64,000 nucleotides of DNA, taken from contig SNVD02010275.1 in assembly GCA_013180625.2 (NCBI GenBank), positions 248,001 to 312,000 on the forward strand. Direction: 5' to 3'. Under the pieces are notes generated by a model that had not been told where the DNA came from, made no database searches, and saw only the letters and a program-made list of their open reading frames with translations. Numbering within the stretch: the stretch's first letter is position 1; each line of letters starts with the position of its first letter. The translations under genes were made by a program, and so were the position numbers. Positions 11,681 through 21,800 of this stretch are shown piece by piece. The DNA comes from Boswellia sacra (Eukaryota; Streptophyta; Magnoliopsida; Sapindales; Burseraceae).

Positions 11681-11779
11681 CGACCCGACCCCTCCTGACA
11701 GGTCTGGATTTTTCATAAAAACTGTATTGCCTTGAGACTTATTTTAGAAATTATATTGAAAGGTTTATAAGTGTATGCA

Positions 11780-12095
11780 TTGGACCTTGGATGGGCTGTT
11801 TTGAATACAGATCCAAGAAGAATGTGGATGTGAAATTCTTAGTGTTGGACCTTGGATGGGCCGTTTTGTATATGGGTCTAAGGGGAACACGAATATAAAC
11901 TTGATGTGTTGGACCTTGGATGGACCGTTTTGTATACGAATCCAAGGGGAACATGGATATAAACTTGATGTGTTGGACCTTGGATGGGTTGTTTTGTATA
12001 CGGATCCAAAGGGAACACGAATATAAACTTGATGTGTTAGACCTTGGATGGGCCGTTTGGATACGGGTCTAAGGGAAACATTAGATGAAAAATTT
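11780..12095. repeat. 64-bp tandem repeat, five units
   Basis: Units begin TTGGACCTTGGATGG at 11780, 11845, 11909, 11973 and 12037 (the last as TTAGACC). The period is therefore 64-65 bases. Each unit continues with 'ccgttttgtatac' and 'aaggggaacacgaat' variants. The array is inside the solo-LTR-like element, 100 bases beyond the minisatellite. Confidence 0.95.
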
Positions 12096-12617
12096 TGATT
12101 GTCAGATGAATAAGTGATACCTTGATGTGTGAATGAGAAGGATTGCTTGACTTATTATAATTGGTTATGCAACCATGTAATTGAGTAACTGTTTGAATAC
12201 TTGTGATTTAGTATAATGTTAGAATCTTTCCTATTGGGCTAGATGCTCACCCCCTCCCTCCATAGGTACATAAAAAGATATTCGTACTAGTGGTGTTCCA
12301 GAGCTTTCCTAGGGAGTCTGGGCGTTTACATGCATGCGATGTTTTGGGAAATGTTTTGACTAGCCTAAATCATGATAGGAAATTTTATTATGTGATCATC
12401 AACCTATGTACTAAGTTTAATCACCATTGTGTGTAAAGTTTATTTTAAACAAATAGCCAGATTTTGTAATGGATTTATGTGATATGTATAAATATATGTG
12501 TGAATTAGAAAATGATCTTGGAAAAAAAAGGAGATATTAAAGATGTCTTTTTATTATTTTTCTTAATTAATCACCCTTAAAGTCTCTAAATAAGAGATCT
12601 TAGGGCGTGACAGGACA

Positions 12618-13800
12618 GTTTGTATATCTCCTAGCATTTCATTTAACCTTGTTTTGCATGTACCTAAATTATCTTACAATTTATTATCCATTCGCAGACT
12701 TACCAAAGATCTGAATTGTTTTTTTTTTTCATACATTCAAATTGTGTTTTTCAGGACTGCACAACGGGGAGGATGATTGCACATGCTAAGGAAACAATGG
12801 ACTCTACTATTTGAAACCACTAATGAAGGATGTTAACTCAGTTTCCCAAGTGTTAGTATCTTCAAGTACTCTTGACAATAAAGAAAAAATCTAGATGTGG
12901 TATAAGAGATTAGGGCATCCTAACTTTGTTCTTTTAAGAAGGCTTTTCCCTTCTTTGTTTGATAAAATAAATGCACAGGAGTTTCGTTGTGAGGTGTGTG
13001 AACTTGCCAAACATCATTGTGTATCTTTTCCAATTAGTAATTCAAAACAAAATTCTCCTTTCAATTTACTACATTCAAATGGGTGAGGTCCTACCTTTGT
13101 GTCAAACATTTCTGGTGCTTGTTGGTTTGTATATTCATTGACGATTTTACAAGAACCACTTGGGTGGACTTTCTAAAGAACATATTTGAATTCAATTCTA
13201 TATTTCCCATATTTCATAAAATGATTTTCACTTAGTTTAATACAAATATTCATACTCTAAGATCTGATAATTATCGTGAGTACTTTAATGTGGATCTCAT
13301 TAAATATCTTAAAAATGAGGGCATCATACATCATTCATCTTATGTTGACACCCCTCAACAAAATGAGGTGGCTGCTAAAAAATAGACATTTGCTAGAAGT
13401 GGTTAGGTCTCTTCTTTTCCAAATGAGTGTTCCAAAAATTTATTGGGGGAAGCCATACTCACTACTATTTATTTCGTGAACTGCATGCCTACTCAAGTCT
13501 TAAATTCTAAATCTCCTATTGACACTCTTTCAAATTTGTTCCCTCATTTTCAGGATATTGGGAATCTTCCACCAAAAATATTTGGATGTATAGCCTTTGT
13601 TCATGTCCCTAAACACTCAAGAAGTAAACTTGATCCTAGAGCTCTTAAATGTTTGTTTCTTGGCTATTCTTCCACTCTAAAGGGATACAAGTGTTATCAT
13701 CCACCGTCAAAAAAGTTCTTTATTTCAACGAATGTCACATTCTTTGAGCATCAGTGTTATTATGTTAATACCCATCTTCAGGGGGAGAATTTTGTGGAAG
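12618..13800 (+). pseudogene. Copia-1 pre-integrase and integrase relic
   Basis: After the solo LTR, HVPKLSYNLLSIRRLTKDLNC appears near 12656. WYKRLGHPNFVLLRRL and CEVCELAKHH follow (12898-13015; pre-integrase zinc-binding motif HH-CC). Integrase core pieces come next: GPTFVSNISG near 13083, then after frameshifts SSYVDTPQQNEVAAKK near 13337-13382 and the open stretch 13443-13790 with KSPIDTLSNLFP and GCIAFVHVPKHSRSKLDPRALKCLFLGYS in two parts. Stops and frameshifts make it inactive. Confidence 0.85.
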
Positions 13801-14378
13801 ATGGGATGTCACAATCACGACCAATGCCTGATCAAACTGATCAAACCCTGTTTGATTCTGATTTTAGGTTCTTTTATGATTTTAGGTCCTTTTTGGTACC
13901 TAAAAATCTTTTTACCCAGTCAACTATACCTAAAAATCAGCCTAACTAGTCCACCATACTTGAAAATCTGTCTAATCATATCAGTTTACCTGAGAATTTT
14001 CCTAATCAGATTGTTGGACTTGAGAATCTATTTGATCAGTTCATTAATGACTCATATTCTGAGTCTTTTAATGTTCCTCTTGACTGGGAAACTCAAGTTA
14101 AGACGCTTGACCAGACTGAACACTTAGGGACTGAGAAACCTAAGATCTAGGTGTATACAAGGAAAAAGAAATCCAATTTTTCTCAGCAAGACCAAACATC
14201 TAAACCGATGGCAGGTATAGAAAATACAATGACTGTTCCTATTTCTGATAATATTCCTAGTCTATTTGATGATCTTGATATTCCTATTGCTCCTAGAAAG
14301 GCCACTAGAAAATGTATCTAGCACTCTACTTCAAATTTTGTATCCTTTCACCATTTATCTCCCACACATAGAGCTTTT

Positions 14379-15132
14379 TTGTCAAACCTTACCACTATTA
14401 AGATTCCAAAATGTGTTCAAGAGGCTCTTGAGAATAAAAATTGGAGGAATGCTATGAATGAAGAGATACATGCTTTAATAAAAAATGGAACTTGGGAGAT
14501 GGTAAATCTTCCTAAAGGAAAACACACAGTGGGTTGTAAGTGGGTATATACTTTGAAGTATGGGGGTGACGGCAAAATAGAGAGATACAAAGCTAGGTTT
14601 GTGGCTAAAAGGTATATACAAACATTCAGAATTGATTTCCAAGAAACATTTGCACCTGTGGCCAAAATGAATACTATTCGTATATTGTTGTCTTTAGCAA
14701 CTAACTTTCATTGGCCCTTGTGGCAATTTGATGTAAAAAATGCATTCCTACATGGTGACCTTGAGGAAGAGGTCTACATGGATACACCACTTGGTTTTGA
14801 AAAGTTACCTCTAAAAAAAAAGTTTGCAGGTTGAAGAAAGCTCTTTATGGGTTGAACCAATCTCCTAGAGCTTCGTTTGGGAGATTTACGAAGTCAATGT
14901 TAAGAAAGGGATATCACCAAAGCAAAGGACACCACGCTTTGTTCACAAAACATTCGGCAAATGGGATGGTAACTGCACTTATAGTCGACGTCGATGATAT
15001 TGTCCTTACCAGTAGTGATTTGGAAGAAATAGGCCACTTGAAGTCTTATTTGGCTCAAGAGTTTGAAATCAAGGACTTGGGGAAGCTAAAATATTTTCTA
15101 GGCATTAAGGTTGTAAACCTACCGAGACACTA
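14379..15132 (+). pseudogene. Copia-1 reverse transcriptase relic
   Basis: Two nearly contiguous open stretches encode the Copia RT. They include NGTWEMVNLPKGKHTVGCKW, YKARFVAKRY, ETFAPVAKMNTIRILLSLA, QFDVKNAFLHGDLEEEVYM, and then, after a frameshift at about 14830, KKALYGLNQSPRASFGRF. The catalytic YVDD box is changed to VDVDD (near 14985). The sequence jumps from FLGIKV to the region before RNase H at about 15110, a local deletion. Confidence 0.9.
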
Positions 15133-15171
15133 ATTGAGCACAATCACAAGCTTGGAGACTCTACAGAGGAA

Positions 15172-15523
15172 TTGATGGTTGATCGAGGAGCTTATCAAAG
15201 ACTAGCGAGGAAGCTAATTTACTTATCACACATAAGACCTGACATTGCCTATGCTATAAGCGTTGTTAGTCAATTCATGCACAACCCTTACAAGTCTCAT
15301 TTGGAAGCAGTATATTGGATAGTTCGCTACCTAAAAGGAACATCAGGTGGGGGAATCATGTTTCAGAAAACATGGGAGATCTCGCTTGAAGTATACACAG
15401 ATGTAGATTGGGTTGGATCAATTGTGGATAGAAGATCTACCACAGGTTATTGTACATTTCTAGCAGGAAACTTGGTTACATGGAGAAGGAAAAAATAGTC
15501 TGCTATAGCAAGATCAAGTGCAG
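15172..15523 (+). pseudogene. Copia-1 RNase H relic, first part
   Basis: RPDIAYAISVVSQFMHNP (15235) and LEVYTDVDWVGSIVDRRSTTGYC (15388) match the Copia connection and RNase H domains. The reading ends at the TRIM insertion, in the codons for the SSAEAE motif. Confidence 0.9.
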
Positions 15524-15750
15524 TGTAACATCCCGACCTCGCATGTGGCACTTTGCACTTGTCTATGGCACTTCGTGGTCTCTCATGTGACACTTTGCAC
15601 TGTGTATGGCACTTTGTGGTCCTCATAGACCCTCAAGAGGGGGTTTTGCTTTCGGGCTTTGCAACCGAAAAGGCCTCTAACAGCTTAAGGAGCTTACGAG
15701 ATATATAAGCTCTTCACATATCTTATTCCCAAGTGATGTGGGATGTTACA
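15524..15750 (-). repeat. TRIM LTR, left (3' LTR of the element)
   Basis: 227 bases. On the minus strand it has a TATA-like 'cttatatatctc' near 15700-15711. It lacks about 100 bases that are present in the right LTR (about 17070-17175), which points to a deletion here or a variant LTR length. Confidence 0.85.
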
Positions 15751-15850
15751 TTCACCCCCTCCCTCAGGAATCAAGTGTCCTCGCTTGATTGGGCTTACAT
15801 CCCCTAGGTGACACCCCACACTTCCAGTTGGGCTAGGCTCTGATATCATT

Positions 15851-17281
15851 TGTAACTTCCCGGTTCGCATGTGTGGTACTTTGCACTTATATGTGGCACT
15901 TCGCAGTCTCGCATGTAGGGGTGTTCGTCGGTTTGGATCCAATAGATTTAGCTAATAACTAATCCAATCCAATAATGATCGGTTTAGAGATTTTTCTATC
16001 CAATCTAATCCAATTAAAGATTGAAATTCAATCCAATCCGATTTTTAATAAAAAATCATCCGATCCGATTCAATCCGATCCAATCCGAACTTTAAAAATT
16101 TTTAAAAAAGAAAAAAGAAGAGTCAAATATCATCCAATAATAAGCACAATTTATTATATAAAAATAATGATAACATGAAGTTACCAGCATGCTTAAATAG
16201 GGTCAGGCGGAACCGTTGTTGCCTATTACCCCATTATATTATATATATATATATATATATATTAATCAAATGGATAATCTGTCCTACCTGCATCTAAGAA
16301 TTAGTCGTAGGTACGAGATATATTAAATTGCTCCGGGGGGTGGGATTTATCTGGGCCGAGAAGCTGAATGATCATTCAAATTAAAATATTGGTAAACCAT
16401 AATATAATAAATAAAATTCATTTATAAATTGATTAATGTTCCTAACTAAAAACAACAATAAAAATTTAAATCACAATATAAATATTGTAATTTAAATAAA
16501 TTTATAGGACTCCATCCAATAAGCTACCATGCATAAAATGGAACTTGGAAAAATTTATTACTACATAATTTAATTAACTAAATGTCATCCATGCATATTA
16601 AAGAATACCTTGCAAACATGAATAAATAATTAATAAGTAACTAATAGTTTTTATATTGAGATAAATATAATTGACATGAAAAAAAAATTTATGAAATAAA
16701 AAAATAATAATAACTAAGTTATATTTATACTTTCTAGTTATATGTAGCACAGATGCATTACGTAAATGATAATCAAATGTTAATTTTAATTTTTAGATAT
16801 TACATAATTAATTCTATTACCTATTATTTGGATTGGATCGGTTTATGATGGATTTTTATAATAGGATCCGTTATCCGATCCAATTAATTCGGTTCTTAAA
16901 AATTCCAATCCAATCCAATCTGTCAATTGATCAAATCCAATCAAAATTGGATCGGTTTGGATTGGATCGATCGATTTGGGTGGATTAGATTGGATTTTGA
17001 ACACCCCTACTCGTATTTAGCACTTTGCATTATGTGTGACACTTTTCGGTCCCTATAAACCCTCAAGAGGTGGCCCCTACAAAGTTTCAAGAGGTAGCCC
17101 CCACACATGTGCAAAGCCCAACACCCTAACCCACTGTCGGATATTGTCTTCTTTGGATACACAGTCTGACACGGTTTTGCTTTCGGTCTTTGCAACCCAA
17201 AAGGCTTCCAACAGCTTAAGGAGCTCAAAGGATATATAAGCTCTTCACATATCTTATTCCCAAGCAATGTGGGATGTTACA
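15851..17281 (-). repeat. TRIM LTR, right (5' LTR of the element), interrupted
   Basis: It matches the left LTR on both sides of the hAT insert: 'gcatgtg.ggtactttgcactt' to the left and 'ggcacttt'/'ccctcaagagg'/'cacatatcttattcccaag' to the right. Without the insert and its duplicated target it is about 330 bases. Confidence 0.85.
15916..17009. mobile_element. hAT-type non-autonomous element, 1094 bp
   Basis: It begins TAGGGGTGTTC and ends with the exact inverse GAACACCCCTA. The flanks CTCGCATG (15908-15915) and CTCGTATT (17010-17017) agree at six of eight positions, as expected for an old eight-base hAT target duplication. The interior is very AT-rich with no long frame. Both subterminal regions are packed with ATCCAATC/GATTGGAT words, which may be transposase-binding repeats. 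Confidence 0.9.
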
Positions 17282-17606
17282 TGCAAAGGCAGAATTTCGA
17301 GCTATGGCACCAGGAATTTGTGAATTATTATGGATAAAAAACATTCTTTTTGACCTAAAGATTGACTTCAAAGGTCCCATGAAGTTATATTGTGACAATA
17401 AGGCAGCAATAAGTATTGCTCACAATCCTGTCCAACATGACTGCACCAAACATGTGGAGATTGATAGACATTTTTTCAAGGAAAAGCTTGACTTCGGGTT
17501 GATATGCACTCCTTATGTTACTTTGTCAAATCAGGTGGCAGATGTATTAACTAAAGGACTAATAGGCTCTACATTTCATCAAATCCTAGGCAAACTAGGC
17601 ATGTAG
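17282..17606 (+). pseudogene. Copia-1 RNase H relic, second part
   Basis: The open stretch resumes with AKAEFRAMAPGICELLWIKNIL, KLYCDNKAAISIAHNP, TKHVEIDRHFFKEKLD and LSNQVADVLTKGL, the conserved end of Copia pol. It stops at 17606, 29 bases before the 3' LTR. Confidence 0.92.
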
Positions 17607-17634
17607 AATATCCTAGCTCCAGCTTGAGAGAGAG

Positions 17635-17864
17635 TGTTGACAGATTTGAAAATCAATCAAATCAGATCTGACAGATGTGTAAAAGATTTATTTCCTTAAT
17701 TATGAGAGTACAACTATTTAACATTTAATGTGTATATATTTAAGGATATTACTCTGTAGTATTGTTTTTCTCCTTTTCTAAGAGCAGCTAACCTAGGTTT
17801 CTGTATAAATCAACCAATTCGTTAGTTGAAATATATATGAAAATTTCACTCTGAATTTTTATCA
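17635..17864 (+). repeat. Copia-1 3' LTR
   Basis: It starts TGTTGACAG after a purine-rich 'gagagagag' tract and ends TATCA. It is the fuller of the two LTRs (230 bases). Confidence 0.88.
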
Positions 17865-18120
17865 AACACAAAGGTAGAAGAATGTAGTGCATACAGGTAG
17901 CTCAGTTTGGTGAGTCCTGCAAAATTGTTTGGTCGATAATTAGTAGTATTTCTGTATTGATTTCATGTAATTGTTGTCTCTGACAAACACATGAAGGATT
18001 CTTTGAAAACAAATATACGTTTGAAGGATTCTTTGAAAACAAATATACCACGTTAAAGATGTGCCTTTAAGTAGGAATATTCTTTATGCCTGATGGTTCT
18101 TCTGATCCCTTGTAGTACAG
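17865..18120 (+). repeat. Locus repeat block C, copy 2
   Basis: A diverged copy of 6880-7200, with 'agaatgtagtgcatacaggtagctcag' and 'tcccttgtag' in common. It includes a local 26-base direct duplication of 'tgaaggattctttgaaaac' (17990 and 18022). Confidence 0.75.
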
Positions 18121-18858
18121 TGTTACTGAATTTGCTTTCATATTGATAAGCTTTAATGCATATCAGCAAATTTTGCCAAGTTAATAAGCAAAGTTACCCA
18201 GAAACCTATCAAATCTTCTACTGACCTGGTGACACCAAAAGTCATAAAGATGAATCTTCCCAACACTATAGTAACCCTATCAAAGTGGTTTCAAGTTGGT
18301 GAAGCAGGAAAAAACTGATTCTGTTCAACACATCCAACCTAGAAAAGAAGACAGGGGAAAATATAAAAATTTGTGCTTCATCTACACTAAATGATGAGGA
18401 TATAATGAGAGAGAAATAATTAGCACAATTTCATTCATACAAGTTTGTAATAACACCAGTTTGATCCATTCTCAAACATTAACATTGCTGAACTTAACCT
18501 CCTTAACACCTTTTGCAGGCAGTATAAAGTGTGGAAAGTGACATGAAAAACAACTTCATCTGTACCATATAGCATAACCTAAGAACAAAAAGAGATGTAT
18601 ACGGCAATTTTATAAACATGCAAGGCTAGCAACGAAGTTGATCTGCTCAATGTTATCCATTAATCCTCAAGGGCCTTCAGTATTTTTGAGATTGACTTCT
18701 GCAGTATGTGATTTGGATGGAGATTGTGCTTCTCTCCATTATGTACACTCGCAATCTCAATCAATAGCTTCAGTCCAGGACCTTTATTCTTCCACTGATT
18801 TAAAAAGAATTTTCTCCTTTCGAAGAATAATCCTTTCAGTTGTGGCAACAAAGAGGGT
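18121..18858 (-). other. 3' flank and probable 3' UTR of the CASTOR-like gene
   Basis: No independent gene is supported. Part of this region is expected to be the transcribed 3' untranslated region of the minus-strand channel gene, which stops at 18859. The true polyadenylation site cannot be fixed from sequence alone. Confidence 0.45.
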
Positions 18859-21800
18859 TTATTCCTTCTCTGCAATTACCACAAAAACATCCTTCAGTGA
18901 CCACCTCTTTCTCTCACTTTTGGAAGGTGGATTGATGACTGCTCTTTCAGCATTAGCTGAACGGTATCCAATAACAATCTCTCGTCTCTGTCGGGCTCGT
19001 AATATCACTTCAAAGAAACTCAACTCCTCACCTTCTCGAAGGTATAGATCTGCTTGCCTTATTTGCAATTCATTTCCCTGTTAGAATCAGAGGATCCATT
19101 AATGATCAACTATGTTCATTAGAGATAGATGATAAATTCCAAAATGATCAATAACAAGGATTAAATCATCACACAAGGCCACACTAATGTAATATAATAG
19201 AATTTGTTTTAAAGCTTTAAAATAATTCCACAAAAACTATTGATTCTCAATACATATTTTTTGGTGACTTGTATCTCTTAAGTTAAAATTGAATTGTGAT
19301 CTCATGCAATCAGATCAGTCTTAGCAATTAAAATGGAGTACCTCCTCTGCAAACAGCTCTTCTAAGACATCATTTATCTGTCGATCCTCTGCAACCATGG
19401 CTAATGCCATGCTAACAAGCTCATTTGACAAAACATAATCACTGATCTTAGACATGGATAGCAGATTCTTGGTCCTTGGATCCAGAATTTCACTGATTAT
19501 TACTGATTTATCAGAAGCCTGCTGCATCTCCCCAATCCAAGAGCCCGGTGAGAAGCTGCCTCTATTAACTTGGCTTACCATAGCTTCTCTATATGGGAGT
19601 CGCTTTGCCTGCAAGGATTAGAAGAACAGATCCATCTTATAGTCAACATTTGATATACCAAACAAAGGAAATTACTGTTTAGGATGAAAAATGTTCATGC
19701 AAGTATAATTCTCAGGTTATAACAACGCAAATGTAAAATGAATACTTTGGTTAACAACAATCAGAGGAAGTTGTCCCTAAAATAATACATGGCAGATGAA
19801 TGAAGTTGAAGAAATAACTACTATCTAGTACCTTATGATCATATCATATTTCAAATTACCTGAATATCACGAATCAGAAGTAGTGTAGCAAGAGATCTGG
19901 AATCTGCTTGAATGGCTGAATCTTCAACTGATTCATCAGCCAAAATTAAAATCTGCGGAACCAAATACCACACCAAAATATATTGAGCTTACGAAATGAT
20001 GGGAAATATATTCACGAAATTGATTTTACAAATATCAAGAACATAAACCCTTCACAATTCTCATTAACTTCTAATTCATATCTGAAGTTTAAAATTTTCT
20101 AAAAAATATTTAGTGCTAATTTACCCAAAAAAATTTTTTTTTTTTTCAAAATTCACCATTCTAGATACATCATTGAGTGAGCACTTTTCTCTGGGAGATC
20201 AACTTAGTGGTGCTTATGCTTTCCATTATTTCATACTTTTCCATGGTGATGAATAATGATACTATCCCTTTACCACATAATAATAATAATAATCATAAAT
20301 AGATCAGACATAATGCCACTCACTGAATCAAAAGATTCCAAAGGAAGGCTTTCCAAGTGACGCCGTATAACAGCATTTCCCTCACGATTAACCAGTGTTA
20401 TATTCTCCAACCTACTGAGGTCTAGGCCACCATCAACAAGCTTCTTCTCCCTATCACTTTCAAGGACCTCATTGAACATCCAGAGTTCTGAGCCTGGTGC
20501 TAAAAATGCATCTAATACCTAAAGAAACATAAATGAGTGAATAGTATTACACTGTGTATAAAAAATAATTCTCTGTTGTGCAAGAAAGAGATGAAGAAGA
20601 AAAAGTTTCAGAATATTTGATGACTTAGAGTAAGCGGCAGAAATCGAGTAATGGTCTTGGCAATATTGAGATGCCAAAGCACCACCACTTTGTGCACATT
20701 CACGTTTGCACCCAAGAAGTGTTGGGAGCAGGATTGCAGATTCATTGTAACATTACCATAATCATATCCTCCATATCCCGTCGCCAACCACAAAAAAGTA
20801 TCCTTTCTGTAGACTTTGGAACAATAAAGTCTTTGGGTAGCTTTCCTTTCCGAACCTGCAGCATTCAAGCCAAAAAAAAAAAGAAAGAATTAGGGGCTTC
20901 GATAGAAAAACTTACCACAATCATATCATCAATGTCCCTCCTCCATCCACAAAGTAGAATCTTCTGTGACTTTCTTGCAGGTCGAGCAATGTGTATGAAT
21001 GATGTGTCTTTGACCTGAATGATCAAATTGTTGTGCTTATGTAAGTTTTATAATTATGGTATGCCCCACACCCACTTTGTCAAATTCCATAGAGGCATCA
21101 TCCTAGCCTGCAAAAACTATTGCAACTACCTAATTGTGATAGCTCTGTCTAACTTATACAAATTTTTAGCCAGGATATCACTTCCACCGTCAAATTAATG
21201 TTCTAAACAGTACACAACATATAGATGTCAGAACATTAGATAATTTTACTGTTCAATTATTCTACTATTTCTGTCTCAACAAATGTGTTGAACGTGAATA
21301 AGACTAAAATCATTTCTACCCTGGACAGCAAGATAATTGAGAAACCTTAAGTGGGATTACCATATCATCGGAATTACGACATCAAGTCAAATACAAAAGT
21401 CAGGCCAATGTATAAAATGATTGCTTCAGACATGGCAAATATATGTTGTTATCTTTGGGAACACTGGTGCAAGGGATGATGAAATACAGACAACTAAGTT
21501 GAGCCCATTCATATACTAACAGTCAAGTCATCTAAGTGTTCTCTATCTTTTATTGCATTTATTTATCATTCCATATTTTTCTTTTGTTCTTTCCAGTGAC
21601 GTTAAATGCAGCTGGATCCATTTAAGCTGGAACTCAAGTCTCACCATTATGCATTTACCATGTCAGACCATACGACTATTGGAAAAAAAGCTAGAACAAT
21701 AAGAAATTTATTTAAAAATCTGTATTTTCTAAGGGAAAATGAAAGCACCATTGGCAATCCTGCCGGAGCATAGCTGTCATCATCTTCTGCAATGACAAGA

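Larger units (their letters stand above)
10332..12612. mobile_element. Solo-LTR-like element with internal tandem repeats
   Basis: Protease coding stops at 'ggtaca' and resumes at 'gtttgtatatctcc' (CISPSISFN, then HVPKLSYNLLSI). The insert begins TGTAGAG and ends GCGTGACA, i.e. TG...CA, and is flanked by GTACA (10327-10331) and GGACA (12613-12617), a five-base duplication with one change. Near 10568 it has 'ccttatatatataagag', a TATA box followed by a purine-rich leader, as in an LTR. It encodes no protein. A length of 2.28 kb suits a Ty3/gypsy LTR, but the lineage is not established. Confidence 0.7.
15524..17281 (-). mobile_element. TRIM retrotransposon, minus strand, with nested hAT element
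   Basis: Two LTRs beginning TGTAAC and ending GATGTTACA (15524-15750 and 15851-17281) enclose only 100 bases of internal DNA. Beside the left LTR is 'ttcaccccctccctc', the complement of a polypurine tract. Beside the right LTR is 'ggctctgatatca', the complement of an initiator-tRNA primer site. The element is therefore on the minus strand. The flanks TGCAG (15519-15523) and TGCAA (17282-17286) are a five-base target duplication with one change, in frame with the RNase H codons. It has no coding capacity, as is normal for TRIMs. Confidence 0.9.
8141..17864 (+). mobile_element. Decayed Ty1/Copia retrotransposon (Copia-1), plus strand, carrying nested insertions
   Basis: Two related LTRs bracket gag, protease, integrase, reverse transcriptase and RNase H relics in Copia order. 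A primer-binding site TGGTATCAGAGCC abuts the 5' LTR, as expected for priming by initiator methionine tRNA. The element is heavily mutated and carries three primary insertions (about 9258-9883, 10332-12612 and 15524-17281), plus one secondary insertion inside the last. It separates locus repeat blocks B and C. It cannot be autonomous. Confidence 0.9.

Noticed and set aside
18638..19084. 148-residue plus-strand open frame
   Set aside because: It is the reverse shadow of the last CASTOR exon and its 3' flank; the minus strand encodes the conserved protein.
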